Source of the DNA: a virus
DNA length: 64,000 nucleotides
Virus record (IMG/VR): IMGVR_UViG_3300037452_000118
Location: 1 to 64,000 of that record
Strand: one strand, 5' to 3'
In this document: positions 8,291 through 16,807 of the stretch, piece after piece
Numbering within the stretch: position 1 is the stretch's first letter
Layout of the letters: every line of letters starts with the position of its first letter
Notes under the pieces: model-generated
What the model saw: only the letters and a program-made list of their open reading frames with translations
Database searches by the model: none
Told to the model about the DNA's origin: nothing
Position numbers and translations under genes: made by a program

Positions 8291-10065
8291 AGGCCGCAAC
8301 CCTCTTCAGTGGCATCGGAGCTCCAGAGGTCGCGATGCCCGGGTGGACCTGGCTCTGGCACGCCGAGGTCGAGAAGTTTCCCTGCGCCACCATGAAGGCG
8401 CGCCACCCCGAATCCGTGAACCTTGGAGACGTCAATGCCGAAGACTTCGTCGAGCGGGCCCTCGCCGTCGGCCGCCCAGATGTCGTTGTTTGGGGCGCCC
8501 CCTGCCAGGACTTCTCCGTCGCCGGGAAGCGCGTCGGAATGGATGGCGCGCGCGGCAACCTGGCCCTCGTCGGCCTTGGGATTGTTGCACGCCTCCGGCC
8601 CCGCTGGATGGTCTTCGAGAACGTCCCCGGCCTCCTGTCCTCTTACAGCGGAGGCGCAGAAGCGGAGCGTGCGCTTCGCGATCGCGCCGAAGGATGCGAC
8701 GAGTTCAGAGGACTCGGAGACGGACAAAGCATGGTGGACGCTGACGAGGACAGTGACTTCGCCGCCTTCCTCTCCGCCGTTCGCGAGTGCGGGTATCTTG
8801 GATGCTACCGGATTCTTGACGCTCAGTTTGCCGGAGTACCGCAGCGGCGCCGTCGCGTCTTCCTTGTCGGACATCTTGGAGACTGGCGCCCTGCCGCGGC
8901 GGTTCTATTTGAGCCCGAAAGCCTGCGCGGGGATTTTGCGCCGCGCCGAGAAGCGGGGGAAAGAGCTGCCGGAACAGTTACGGCGCGCGTTGGAAACGGC
9001 AGCAGGCAGGCCGGAGCCAACGGCAACCTCGCCGGCCAGACCGAGTTCCTCCCGCAAAGCAGCCGGGTCTACGACGAAGAAGGCCTCGCCCCGACGCTCC
9101 AAGCCACGGGCAAAAGGAACGGCCAAAGGACGCCGATGATCGCGGCCTCGACGTCTGGCGACGGCTATTGGCGCGAGGGCATCGGCCCGCTGCGCGGCCG
9201 CGAGCAGGACTCGCACGAGAACCTCGTCGCGGGCACGCCGATGCTGGCCTTCGGCGGCAACAACACCTCCGGGTCGATCGACGCCGCCACCGCCGTCCGC
9301 GCCAAGGGCGGCTCCGGCCACGGCGACTTCGAGAGCGAGACGTTCGTCGTGGCGGCCGATCTTCGCAACGGAACGATCGACGGCGACACCACTCACACCG
9401 TCCAAGTCGGCGGCCAATACCCGAGCGTCGACAGCGTCCCGCACGTCATCGCCTTCGACACGACGCAGATCACCCACCCGGAGAACCGCTCGCGGCCCGA
9501 CGACCGATCCCCGCAGCTGTCGCAGAGCGGCCACCCGCCTGCGGTCGCCTTCAGCCAGCGGACGCGCGGCGACGACGGGCGCGGCTACGAGCGGGAACCC
9601 AACTTCGTCGAGGAGGTCTCGCCGACGATTGAGGCCATCAAGCCGCCGAGCGTCGTCGCGTTCGACTGCAAGGCCGGCGGCGACACCGGCTTCGCCATCG
9701 GCGACCAGGCCGGCGCGCTGCGCGGCGCGGGATACGGCGGCGGCCACGCCGCGGTCTTCAAGCCGTCGCACTACGCCCGCGACGGCAAGTCCAGCGGCGC
9801 CCCTGCCGACCAGGCCCCGCCGCTCACCGCCGACGCCGACAAGGGCGACCAGGACCCCGTCCTCTTCACCGGGGCGGCGGTGCGCAGGCTCACCCCGGTC
9901 GAGTGCGAGCGCCTCCAGGGGTTCCCGGACAACTACACGCTCATAAAGTTTCGTGGCAAACCGGCCGCCGATGGGCCACGGTACCGGGCGCTCGGCAACT
10001 CGATGGCCGTGCCTGAGGTGCGCTGGATATTGACTCGCATTGAGTCGTTCGAGGGGCTGAAGTGA
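8287..10065 (+). CDS. DNA (cytosine-5) methyltransferase
   Basis: 592 residues. Motif I is TLFSGIGAPE at the N-terminus, and motif IV is GAPCQDFS with catalytic Cys73. Motif VI is FENVPG, motif VIII is PQRRRRVFL, motif IX is RRLTPVECERLQGFP, and motif X is YRALGNSMAVP at the end. It should form 5-methylcytosine in a sequence-specific way. The region between motifs VIII and IX (about 270 residues) is unusually long. It contains repeated APTL/PTIEA-like and GALRG-like segments, suggesting an expanded target-recognition domain. It starts at GTG 8287 overlapping the upstream stop, and overlaps the next methyltransferase by GTGA. Self-protection against host restriction is the likely use. Confidence 0.9.
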   Translation: MKAATLFSGIGAPEVAMPGWTWLWHAEVEKFPCATMKARHPESVNLGDVNAEDFVERALAVGRPDVVVWGAPCQDFSVAGKRVGMDGARGNLALVGLGIVARLRPRWMVFENVPGLLSSYSGGAEAERALRDRAEGCDEFRGLGDGQSMVDADEDSDFAAFLSAVRECGYLGCYRILDAQFAGVPQRRRRVFLVGHLGDWRPAAAVLFEPESLRGDFAPRREAGERAAGTVTARVGNGSRQAGANGNLAGQTEFLPQSSRVYDEEGLAPTLQATGKRNGQRTPMIAASTSGDGYWREGIGPLRGREQDSHENLVAGTPMLAFGGNNTSGSIDAATAVRAKGGSGHGDFESETFVVAADLRNGTIDGDTTHTVQVGGQYPSVDSVPHVIAFDTTQITHPENRSRPDDRSPQLSQSGHPPAVAFSQRTRGDDGRGYEREPNFVEEVSPTIEAIKPPSVVAFDCKAGGDTGFAIGDQAGALRGAGYGGGHAAVFKPSHYARDGKSSGAPADQAPPLTADADKGDQDPVLFTGAAVRRLTPVECERLQGFPDNYTLIKFRGKPAADGPRYRALGNSMAVPEVRWILTRIESFEGLK

Positions 10066-11744
10066 TCAAGATATTTGTCGGGGATTGCAGGCAAGTTCTC
10101 AGGTCGATGCCGGCGGAGAGCGTGCACGCCTGCATTACTTCGCCGCCTTATTATGGTTTGCGGGATTATCAGATCGAGCCGAGCATCTGGGGCGGCGATC
10201 AGGCCTGCTATCACAGATGGGAGGTCGATCTATTGGACCGCACTCGCGCGACGCCCGGGGTCGGCGGCAGCGGGCTCACCGGCGGCGGCGCGACCCAGGC
10301 GAAGGCAAATCGTTTCGAGAAGCGCTCATCCTTTTGCCAGTGCGGAGCCTGGCGCGGCACCTTCGGCCTCGAGCCAAGCTACCAGATGTACGTGGACCAC
10401 GCGGTCGATATCTTCCGCGAGGTCAGGCGCGTGCTCCGGCCGGACGGGACGCTCTGGCTGAACCTCGGCGACAGCTACGCGACCGGCGCCGGCGCAGTCG
10501 GAGACTCGCCGGGCGGCGGCGCCCGCGGGGACGCCTGGAAAGGATACCGCGGCGACAGGATCGGCCACGAAGGCAAGCTCGGCAACTACAAGAAAGGCGC
10601 GATCGAGGGGGACCGCGGCACGGCGATGGGGCCGATGACGCAGCCGAACCGGATGCCGCAACCCGGCCTGAAGCCGAAGGATTTGATGGGGATACCATGG
10701 CGGGTCGCTTTCGCGCTGCAGGACGATGGCTGGTGGCTCCGGCAGGACATAATCTGGGAAAAACCGAACCCGATGCCGGAGAACATCAAGGACCGCTGCA
10801 CCAAGGCGCACGAGTATCTGTTCCTGCTCAGCAAGAGCGAGCGCTATTACTTCGACGCCGACGCCATCGCGGAGGAGGCCGTCTACGACGGCCGCGGCCA
10901 GGACGAGACCGGCTTCAAGAGTCCGGCCGACTTCAACGGCAAGAATGCCGATGGCGGCGCCCGCAACCACCGCAAGACGACGTCGGGCAACAAGGAGCGC
11001 AAGCCGCGGCCCGGCGTCCCCGAGGGTACCGGCAAGAACCAACGCGGCTCCGTCCCGTGGGAGGGAGCCTCGCGCAACAAGCGCTCAGTCTGGACCGTGG
11101 CGACGTCGCCGTTCCCGGAGGCGCACTTCGCCACCTTCCCACCGGCGCTCGTCGAGCCTTGCCTGAAGGCGGGGACCGGCGAGCGCGGCTGCTGCCCGAA
11201 GTGCGCGGCACCGTGGGAGCGGGTCACGCGCCTCGTCGACACCGGGCTGACGCAGAAGATGCCGGACGGGATGGCGACCTACGCCGGCGGCCACACCGCT
11301 ATCCACAAGGACGGCCGCGAGGCCGGCGCCACCGACAATCCGGTGATGGCGAAGCAGACGGTCGGCTGGTACCCGGCGTGTCGGTGCGAGGGCGATCCGC
11401 CGCTGCCGGAATTTCCTGCGCCGCCGAGCCGCGCCCGGCTCGCCGACGAGGCGGCGTACAAGGTGGCCAAGGCCGAGCACCGCGTCGCCTGCGCGGCGAT
11501 CGACGATGAGCGCCAGCGGATGTGCGGGCCGCTCGCCGGCCGGAAAACGGCGCCTGCGGTCGCGCTCGATCCCTTCGGCGGCGCCGGCACTACGGCGCTG
11601 GTCGCGGACCGCCTCGGCCGCGATGCCGTCCTCGTCGAGCTCAATCCTTCCTACGCGGAAATGGCGAGGAACAGGCTCGCCGGCGACGGCGGAATGTTCT
11701 GCAAGGTGGTGGTAGAGGCGCCAATCAAGGAGGCCGCAGAATGA
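10062..11744 (+). CDS. DNA N4/N6 methyltransferase (SPPYYGLRDY type)
   Basis: 560 residues with the catalytic motif TSPPYYGLRDY at residues 26-36 and a C-terminal SAM-binding motif DPFGGAGTTAL near residue 504 followed by VELNPSYAEMA. This is the beta-class order seen in many phage and plasmid orphan methyltransferases of this length. A central region with four cysteines (CCPKCAAPW near 372, then CRCEG) may bind zinc. The start is GTG 10062, overlapping the cytosine methyltransferase stop. The stop overlaps ATG 11741. Target sequence is unknown. Confidence 0.88.
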   Translation: MIKIFVGDCRQVLRSMPAESVHACITSPPYYGLRDYQIEPSIWGGDQACYHRWEVDLLDRTRATPGVGGSGLTGGGATQAKANRFEKRSSFCQCGAWRGTFGLEPSYQMYVDHAVDIFREVRRVLRPDGTLWLNLGDSYATGAGAVGDSPGGGARGDAWKGYRGDRIGHEGKLGNYKKGAIEGDRGTAMGPMTQPNRMPQPGLKPKDLMGIPWRVAFALQDDGWWLRQDIIWEKPNPMPENIKDRCTKAHEYLFLLSKSERYYFDADAIAEEAVYDGRGQDETGFKSPADFNGKNADGGARNHRKTTSGNKERKPRPGVPEGTGKNQRGSVPWEGASRNKRSVWTVATSPFPEAHFATFPPALVEPCLKAGTGERGCCPKCAAPWERVTRLVDTGLTQKMPDGMATYAGGHTAIHKDGREAGATDNPVMAKQTVGWYPACRCEGDPPLPEFPAPPSRARLADEAAYKVAKAEHRVACAAIDDERQRMCGPLAGRKTAPAVALDPFGGAGTTALVADRLGRDAVLVELNPSYAEMARNRLAGDGGMFCKVVVEAPIKEAAE

Positions 11745-11929
11745 TCGAGCAGCTCGAATACTCGGAGAGCGTCGGCGTACCGAGCGACGCGAAGACGGCG
11801 CGGGCGGCGCTTCGGCTGCTCGGCGCGTTCAACGCCGGCACCGCGATCTTCGCCGCGACCTCGGCGGAGCGGCGCGAGGATCTGGCCGCGGCGCACAAGA
11901 GGGACGCCGATGCCGACCGCGACCGCTGA
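11741..11929 (+). CDS. Small hypothetical protein
   Basis: 62 residues, acidic at the N-terminus (MIEQLEYSESVG) with an Ala-rich helical middle. ATG 11741 overlaps the preceding methyltransferase stop (ATGA) and its end overlaps the next start by 20 bases. No domain recognised. The retained overlap pattern supports it being translated. Confidence 0.45.
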   Translation: MIEQLEYSESVGVPSDAKTARAALRLLGAFNAGTAIFAATSAERREDLAAAHKRDADADRDR

Positions 11930-12137
11930 GCCCAAGGTCAACGAGGAGGTCTGGTACCACTCCCCGTTCCGCACCGGGGTTTTTCCGGGGCGCGTCGTCC
12001 GCAAGAATCCCGACGGCACCGTCATGCTGAAGGTCTACTTGCCGGGCGCCGCCGGACGGTGGAAGATGGACGAGGAGCCGGCGGTCACGCTGCGCTCGGT
12101 GACCTACGGGCCGGACGGCCGCGCGAGGCCGAAGTGA
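11910..12137 (+). CDS. Small hypothetical protein
   Basis: 75 residues with a predicted small beta-barrel-like pattern: EEVWYHSPFRTG, GRVVRKNPDGTVMLKVYLPG, then TLRSVTYGPDG. It resembles small KOW/SH3-like or agglutinin-type folds only in its strand pattern, so no function is assigned. It starts inside the upstream gene and overlaps the next gene by GTGA. Confidence 0.5.
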   Translation: MPTATAEPKVNEEVWYHSPFRTGVFPGRVVRKNPDGTVMLKVYLPGAAGRWKMDEEPAVTLRSVTYGPDGRARPK

Positions 12138-12946
12138 TCAAGCTCCGCACGATCTCGTTGGGTGCTGGAGTCCAGTCCACCACGATGGCCTTGATGGCGG
12201 CGCGGGGCGAGGTCGGCCCGATGCCGGACTGCGCGATCTTCGCCGACACCGGCTGGGAGCCTCGCGCCACCTACGAGCACCTCGACCGCCTGGAGAAGCT
12301 GCTGCCGTTCCCGGTCCACCGCGTCAGCGCCGGCGACATCCGCGCCGACCTCCTGGCCCGCAACTCCGCGCGCTCCGGCCGCTTCATGACCGTGCCGTTC
12401 TTCCTCCGCCATGCCAACGGCCAGCAAGGGCTAGGCAAGCGGCAGTGCACGACGCACTACAAGATCGAGCCGATCACCAAGAAGATGCGCGAACTACTCG
12501 GCGTCGGTCCTCGAGGTTACATGGGGCGTGGCACCGTCCAGACGTGGATAGGCATTTCAGTCGATGAGGTGGTCCGCGCGACTCCGTCGAAGCGTGCCTT
12601 CGAGATGAAACGCTTTCCGCTGATCGAGGCCGGGATGAACCGGCGGCAATGCGTGCAATGGCTTCAGGAACGGCAATACCCGGTCCCGTCGAAGTCGGCC
12701 TGCCTGGGCTGCCCTTTCCACGGCGACGCGACCTGGCGCGACATGCGGGACAACCGGCCCGACGAGTGGGGCCAAGCGGTCGAGGTCGACCGCGCGGTCC
12801 GCGACGCCTCCGACTACCGCGCAGGCGCGACGCAGTTCATGCACCGGTCGATGGTACCGCTCGACGAGGTGGACTTGCGCACCGACGCAGAAGCGGGGCA
12901 ACCTGACCTCTTCGACCACGAGTGCGACGGTCACTGCGGGGTTTAG
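12134..12946 (+). CDS. PP-loop ATPase, PAPS-reductase-like
   Basis: 270 residues. The PP-loop is near the start (SLGAGVQSTTMALMA), followed by CAIFADTGWEP as in phosphoadenosine phosphosulfate reductase family proteins. Three cysteine clusters follow: KRQCTTHYK near residue 112, SACLGCPFH near 193, and CDGHC at the C-terminus. These may hold an iron-sulfur centre or zinc. Family members activate substrates by adenylation, and phage copies have been linked to nucleic-acid sulfur or base modification. Here it sits between DNA methyltransferases and a ParB-like gene, so a DNA-modification role is attractive but unproved. GTG start overlaps the previous stop. Confidence 0.75.
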   Translation: MIKLRTISLGAGVQSTTMALMAARGEVGPMPDCAIFADTGWEPRATYEHLDRLEKLLPFPVHRVSAGDIRADLLARNSARSGRFMTVPFFLRHANGQQGLGKRQCTTHYKIEPITKKMRELLGVGPRGYMGRGTVQTWIGISVDEVVRATPSKRAFEMKRFPLIEAGMNRRQCVQWLQERQYPVPSKSACLGCPFHGDATWRDMRDNRPDEWGQAVEVDRAVRDASDYRAGATQFMHRSMVPLDEVDLRTDAEAGQPDLFDHECDGHCGV

Positions 12947-13543
12947 ATGGCGACGAAGCGAAAAGCGGTATCCACTTTCGACGGCGCCGACGTCCCGGCC
13001 ATGCGGCCGGAGATGCGGAAGCTGTCGATGGTCCACGAGTACCCCAACAACCCGCGCACCCATCCCCCGGCGCAGCTCGCCATGCTGGCGGAGCTGATCA
13101 AGAAGCATGGTTTCGATCAACCGATAGTTTGTGACGAAGATGGCGTGATTATTAAGGGTCACGGCAGGAAACTGGCGGCCATGCTCGCCGGCCTCGACGA
13201 GGCCCCGGTCATCGTCCACCGCGGACTGTCGGACGCCGACAAGATGGCGATGCGGATCCAGGACAACGCCGTCTCGCTGCTGTCGGGCTGGGACAAGGAG
13301 CTCGTCCGCGGCGAGATCGTGCAGCTCCAGGCGATGGACTTCGACGTCAAGCTGCTCGGCTTCGGCGACACGCAGCTGGTCCAGTTCACCACGCTGCCGG
13401 GGCCGCCGGGTCAGTTCCCCGCCGTCGGCGAGGACCTGCACGTTGATAAGCAATGTCCAAAATGCGGATATACGGGGTCCGGCGACTGGACGCCGAAGGC
13501 GAAGAAGGAGCCGAAGAAGCGCGCCAAGAAGAACGGCAAATGA
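12947..13543 (+). CDS. ParB/sulfiredoxin-like protein with zinc ribbon
   Basis: 198 residues. Residues about 25-100 are a ParB N-terminal-like domain: VHEYPNNPRTHPPAQLAMLAE, IVCDEDGVIIKGHGRKLAAML (quoted in parts), then DKMAMRIQDNAVSL. The GHGRKLAA segment corresponds to the GHxR nucleotide-binding motif of ParB-like CTPases/nucleases. A linker and a short CPKCGYTGSGDW half zinc ribbon follow, then a Lys-rich tail. Phage copies commonly neighbour methyltransferases. It overlaps the next methyltransferase by ATGA, suggesting joint function. Confidence 0.8.
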   Translation: MATKRKAVSTFDGADVPAMRPEMRKLSMVHEYPNNPRTHPPAQLAMLAELIKKHGFDQPIVCDEDGVIIKGHGRKLAAMLAGLDEAPVIVHRGLSDADKMAMRIQDNAVSLLSGWDKELVRGEIVQLQAMDFDVKLLGFGDTQLVQFTTLPGPPGQFPAVGEDLHVDKQCPKCGYTGSGDWTPKAKKEPKKRAKKNGK

Positions 13544-14829
13544 AGCCGCCCTACCGCGTCCCGCCGATGGCGGAGATCGCCAGGATCAAATGGAACGGCC
13601 TTACCGTGGTGACGACCTTCGCCGGCGCCGGCGGATCGAGCCTCGGCTACCGGATGGCGGGCTACCGCGTGCTGTGGGCCAACGAGTTCGTCCCGATCGC
13701 GCAGGAGAGTTACCGCGCCAACATGCGCAAGGGGACGATCCTCGACGGGCGCGACATCAAGCAGGTCACCGCCGCCTCGATCCTCCAGGCCACCGGGCTC
13801 AAGGCCGGCGAGCTGGACCTCTTCGACGGCTCGCCGCCGTGCCAGGCCTTCTCCACGGCCGGCACCCGCGACAAGGGCTGGGGCAAGGACAAGAAATACG
13901 CCCATGGTGCCGAACAGAAGAACGAGGAGCTGTTCTCCGAGTACATCCGGCTACGTGACGGCCTCAAGCCGCGGGCGTTCGTGGCGGAGAACGTCAGCGG
14001 GCTGGTCAAGGGCAAGGCGAAGGGGTTCTTCCTGGAGATCCTGCGCGAGCTCAAGCGCGGCTACCGCGTCGAGGCGCGGCTTCTTGATGCCCAGTGGCTC
14101 GGCGTGCCGCAGCAGCGGGTGCGAGTGATCTTCGTCGGCGTCCGCGACGACATCGGGCTCGAGCCGGCGTTCCCGTCGCCGCTGCCGTACCGCTACAGCG
14201 TCCGCGACGCGCTGCCGTGGATCGGCGGGGCGACGCACGACACCGGGCGCAAAGGCCAGCAGCCGAAGGACATCACGGGGCGGCCGGCGCCGACGATCAC
14301 CTCCGGGCCCGACGACGTCCGCGAGGGCGGTGGCCCCCGCAACCACTTCAAGGTTGAGGCGGAGACCGACATCTCGCGCTTCGCCATCGGCGACGAGTAT
14401 GACAAGCTGAACCCCGGCCAGCAGTCGGACAAATACTTCTCGTTGGTGCGTCCGGCGCTCGACGAGCCTTGCCCGACGATGACCTACGGCCAACTCAAGG
14501 GGAGCCTCAGCGGCGCCAGCGTCGTCCATCCCACGGAGAAGCGCCGGTTCTCGATCCTGGAGGTCAAGAGACTCTGCTCATTTCCGGACGACTTCGAGCT
14601 CAAAGGATCGTTCGCGGCTCAATGGGAGCGCCTCGGCAACTCCGTGCCACCGTTGATGGCGAAAGCTATCGGGGAGGCTGTCCGCGACCGCGTACTGTTG
14701 CCGGCTCGGGAGGCTGGCAATCGCAGCACCAAGCCATGTGCAGGCAATACTCGCCGTGTATCGTCCCGTCGAGCGACGGTAGCGGCAGCCAGCCCAGCGC
14801 CAGATAGTCCGCAGCGAGGTGAAGCCTGA
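13540..14829 (+). CDS. DNA (cytosine-5) methyltransferase, second copy
   Basis: 429 residues, distinct from the copy at 8287. Motif I is TFAGAGGSSLGY, motif IV is GSPPCQAFS with catalytic Cys101, and motif VI is AENVSG. Motif VIII is PQQRVRVIF, and near the end is WERLGNSVPPLMAKAI. The C-terminal 45 residues are a basic, Ser/Ala-rich tail beyond the usual family end. ATG 13540 overlaps the ParB-like stop; upstream in-frame starts lie inside that gene. A convergent minus-strand block begins 24 bases after the stop, with no clear terminator visible between. Confidence 0.9.
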   Translation: MKPPYRVPPMAEIARIKWNGLTVVTTFAGAGGSSLGYRMAGYRVLWANEFVPIAQESYRANMRKGTILDGRDIKQVTAASILQATGLKAGELDLFDGSPPCQAFSTAGTRDKGWGKDKKYAHGAEQKNEELFSEYIRLRDGLKPRAFVAENVSGLVKGKAKGFFLEILRELKRGYRVEARLLDAQWLGVPQQRVRVIFVGVRDDIGLEPAFPSPLPYRYSVRDALPWIGGATHDTGRKGQQPKDITGRPAPTITSGPDDVREGGGPRNHFKVEAETDISRFAIGDEYDKLNPGQQSDKYFSLVRPALDEPCPTMTYGQLKGSLSGASVVHPTEKRRFSILEVKRLCSFPDDFELKGSFAAQWERLGNSVPPLMAKAIGEAVRDRVLLPAREAGNRSTKPCAGNTRRVSSRRATVAAASPAPDSPQRGEA

Positions 14830-14853
14830 CCCACCTATGCGTCGGGTAGACGC

Positions 14854-15096
14854 TCACCGCGCCCGGTCCCTCTCGCGCCGCAGCTTCACCAGCTCGCGGC
14901 GGATAACCCGCCAATCGCCCCGCTTGCGGAGCCGCATGACTTTCAGGGGCTCGACGTGGAAGCGCGAGAAGTCGTGGAAGGTCCAGTAGACGCGGCCGTC
15001 GCCGGGGCGGCGGTAAATGTAGACCTTGAGGCCGCCGATGATGGCGTCCAAGGTGGCGGGGTTGGACAGGTCGAGCGCGTCAGAGCGGCACGGCAT
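14854..15096 (-). CDS. Small hypothetical protein
   Basis: 80 residues starting MPCRSDALDLSN. The middle (GLKVYIYRRPGDGRVYWTFH) looks like a small beta-sheet, and the C-terminus is strongly basic (RELVKLRRERDRAR). It is the last gene of the leftward block and overlaps the glycosylase-like gene by 17 bases. Nucleic-acid binding is possible from its charge but not shown. Confidence 0.5.
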   Translation of the reverse strand: MPCRSDALDLSNPATLDAIIGGLKVYIYRRPGDGRVYWTFHDFSRFHVEPLKVMRLRKRGDWRVIRRELVKLRRERDRAR

Positions 15097-15538
15097 CGGC
15101 AGCGAGCTCCCTCCAGAACAGCAGCGCCTTGGCGACGTTGGTCTTCTCGTTCCACCAGCGCGAGACCCCGGAGGGGTGCGGGCAAAAGGCGACCTGGAAT
15201 CCGCCGCCGTCTATCATGCTCCAGAGCAGCTGCTCCGAGGGCGGGAAACCGAAGGTGCGGGCGACGTTGGCGCCGAGCATCACCACCCTGCGGTCCCTCA
15301 TCGTCCCGAGCAGGAGGAGGTCGATGGCCTTCTTGCGGGCCTTGTTGACGTCGAACCGGTCGCCCTTCCCGGCCTTGCCGGGAAACTTGTCGAGCAGGTT
15401 TACCCGCTCGAAGAGCTCCAGGAACCGCGTCTGCTCGATCCCGCACAGACCGGCCAGCCTCGCCCCGCAGCGCCCCGCCAATGGATCGGCGGGGTCGGAG
15501 CGGGGGCCTGGGGCTTGGCCGATCAGGAGCGGCTTCAA
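15080..15538 (-). CDS. Uracil-DNA glycosylase superfamily protein
   Basis: 152 residues. The N-terminus PLLIGQAPGPRSDP matches the GxAPG water-activating motif of family 4-like uracil-DNA glycosylases. The C-terminal HPSGVSRWWNE matches the HPS loop that binds the DNA minor groove. Strands VVMLGANVA in the middle fit the fold. Cysteines sit near residues 24 and 32 (RCGARLAGLCG). It would remove uracil or a related base from DNA. The only sensible start is TTG 15538, preceded by AAGG just after the stop of the H1-like gene. Confidence 0.72.
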   Translation of the reverse strand: MKPLLIGQAPGPRSDPADPLAGRCGARLAGLCGIEQTRFLELFERVNLLDKFPGKAGKGDRFDVNKARKKAIDLLLLGTMRDRRVVMLGANVARTFGFPPSEQLLWSMIDGGGFQVAFCPHPSGVSRWWNEKTNVAKALLFWRELAADAVPL

Positions 15539-15543
15539 CGGCC

Positions 15544-16074
15544 TTACTCGGCCGCTTGGGCTTGCGCGGCGCGGGGAGCCTTCCCGCTGTACCGCTTCTC
15601 CTTGGCGTCGTACTCGATGGTGAAGCCGAGCTTGTGCTTGGCGGCGTGGATCTTGGAGCGCAGCGGGTGCGCGTCCATCTTGAACTGCTTCTCCAAGATA
15701 GCCATCGGGACGCCGCTGCCGTCGCCGTAGGTACAGATGAACGTCCCGACCGTCAGCGGGCTGCGGTCGACGCCCTTCGCGGTCACGATCTTCTTCGCCG
15801 GCGCCGCCTTCGCGGCCTTGGCCTTCGGCGCGGCCTTGGCCTTGGCCTTGGCCTTGGCCTTCGCCTTCGGGGCCGACTTCTTCTTCGCTTTCTTCGACAC
15901 GCCACTCTCCTTTGCCGGCCTCGCCGGCGGTTCGACCTTCTTCGGTCCGTCGACGGCGGCGGTCATCGCCCTCGTCGTCTGTGTTGTTGCGCTCGGCTCT
16001 TTCGGGCGCCTCGTTGCCGTTTTGGCTTCGCGCTGCGCGCGGCGCTGCGCTTCTTTCGGGCCAATCGTAGCCAT
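15544..16074 (-). CDS. Histone H1-like Lys/Ala-rich protein
   Basis: 176 residues. A basic N-terminus (MATIGPKEAQRRAQREAK) leads into a Lys/Ala/Pro tail with an alternating KAKAKAKAKAK core around residues 75-100, like the C-terminal tails of histone H1 and bacterial HctB-like proteins. It ends in a compact domain of about 75 residues (SPLTVGTFICTYGDGSGVP ... LGFTIEYDAKEKRYSG). The tail should bind DNA non-specifically. The start at 16074 has GAGGAG at good spacing; 31 further residues upstream are in frame but have a site that is too close. DNA compaction is inferred. Confidence 0.7.
   Translation of the reverse strand: MATIGPKEAQRRAQREAKTATRRPKEPSATTQTTRAMTAAVDGPKKVEPPARPAKESGVSKKAKKKSAPKAKAKAKAKAKAAPKAKAAKAAPAKKIVTAKGVDRSPLTVGTFICTYGDGSGVPMAILEKQFKMDAHPLRSKIHAAKHKLGFTIEYDAKEKRYSGKAPRAAQAQAAE
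15832..15861. repeat. Five tandem GGCCTT hexamers in the H1-like gene
   Basis: Five consecutive perfect copies of GGCCTT, reading on the minus strand as alternating Lys-Ala codons. Partly degenerate copies flank them. Such a short tandem array can change length by slippage in multiples of two residues without breaking the frame. Confidence 0.9.
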
Positions 16075-16206
16075 CGTTGTTCTCCTCGATTCAGTTCCTC
16101 TTTTACGAGCCGGGCGGCAAATTCGAGTCGCGGCGCTACGTTGGTATGCGCCGTTTGTCGTGCCCATTCTCCTTGTAGGCGAGCGTCAAATTGATTTTCC
16201 GTCTTG

Positions 16207-16353
16207 TCACCGCAGCAACCCCTTCGGGCACCCCGGCTCCGGCTCGGACGTGCTGGTCAAGACGATGCAGCGGCAGCGCGGGTACGTGCAGCGCACCGGC
16301 TCGGCATCCTTCGGCTCATCCTTCGTCGCGGGCTTCGGCTGCGGCATCGCCAT
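16207..16353 (-). CDS. Small CxxxxCxC protein
   Basis: 48 residues, MAMPQPKPATKDEPKDAE followed by VRCTYPRCRCIVL and a lone later cysteine (GCPKG), a likely zinc or metal site. The start at 16353 is preceded by GAAGGAG at ideal spacing. It overlaps the end of the upstream gene by 38 bases. No function is known. It is short but has the ribosome site and codon structure of a real gene. Confidence 0.6.
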   Translation of the reverse strand: MAMPQPKPATKDEPKDAEPVRCTYPRCRCIVLTSTSEPEPGCPKGLLR

Positions 16354-16807
16354 CGGCGGCTCCTTCGGTCGCGTGGGTAAAATTATCCATACCTAGATGT
16401 GCGCTCCCGGCCGGAATGTCCACGGGGAAATATGCGGCCTCGCGCCGGTGCCGGTCCTGCCAGCGGGCCAAGTCCGCCCCGTCGCCGGAGGGCGGCACCT
16501 CGAAGCGGGCGCGCAAGATGGCGTCGGCGTACTCGCCGAGCAGCGCGCAGAGCTCCCGGCGCCCGGCCTCGGTGATCGTGGTGTGGGTCGGCGCCTTCTG
16601 GTGGTGCTGGACCGCGAACGCCGTGCTGCGGGCGCCGTTGGTCTTGAGCAGGCCCCGCGCCAGGAGCGCCTGGGTCGTCCGCAGCCTGTCGCCGCCGGCC
16701 GCGCCGCGGAACCCTTTGAGCTCGGAGACCCGCACGATCGGCACCTCCGCGCCGTCGAGGTGGTCGATCAGGACGTCACGCATCTGCGAGCTGAGCAGCG
16801 TCGACAT
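16316..16807 (-). CDS. Hypothetical protein, winged-helix-like
   Basis: 163 residues from the ATG at 16807, preceded by GGAGAGG. Residues 1-75 contain VRVSELKGFRGAAGGDRLRTT and ARGLLKTNGARSTAF, then TTITEAGRRELCALLGEY. That spacing is typical of winged-helix proteins of MarR or replication-initiator type, where the wing ends in a TxxGRxxL motif. The remainder is Asp/Ala-rich. It heads the leftward block, so a regulatory role is plausible but inferred. Confidence 0.6.
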   Translation of the reverse strand: MSTLLSSQMRDVLIDHLDGAEVPIVRVSELKGFRGAAGGDRLRTTQALLARGLLKTNGARSTAFAVQHHQKAPTHTTITEAGRRELCALLGEYADAILRARFEVPPSGDGADLARWQDRHRREAAYFPVDIPAGSAHLGMDNFTHATEGAADGDAAAEARDEG

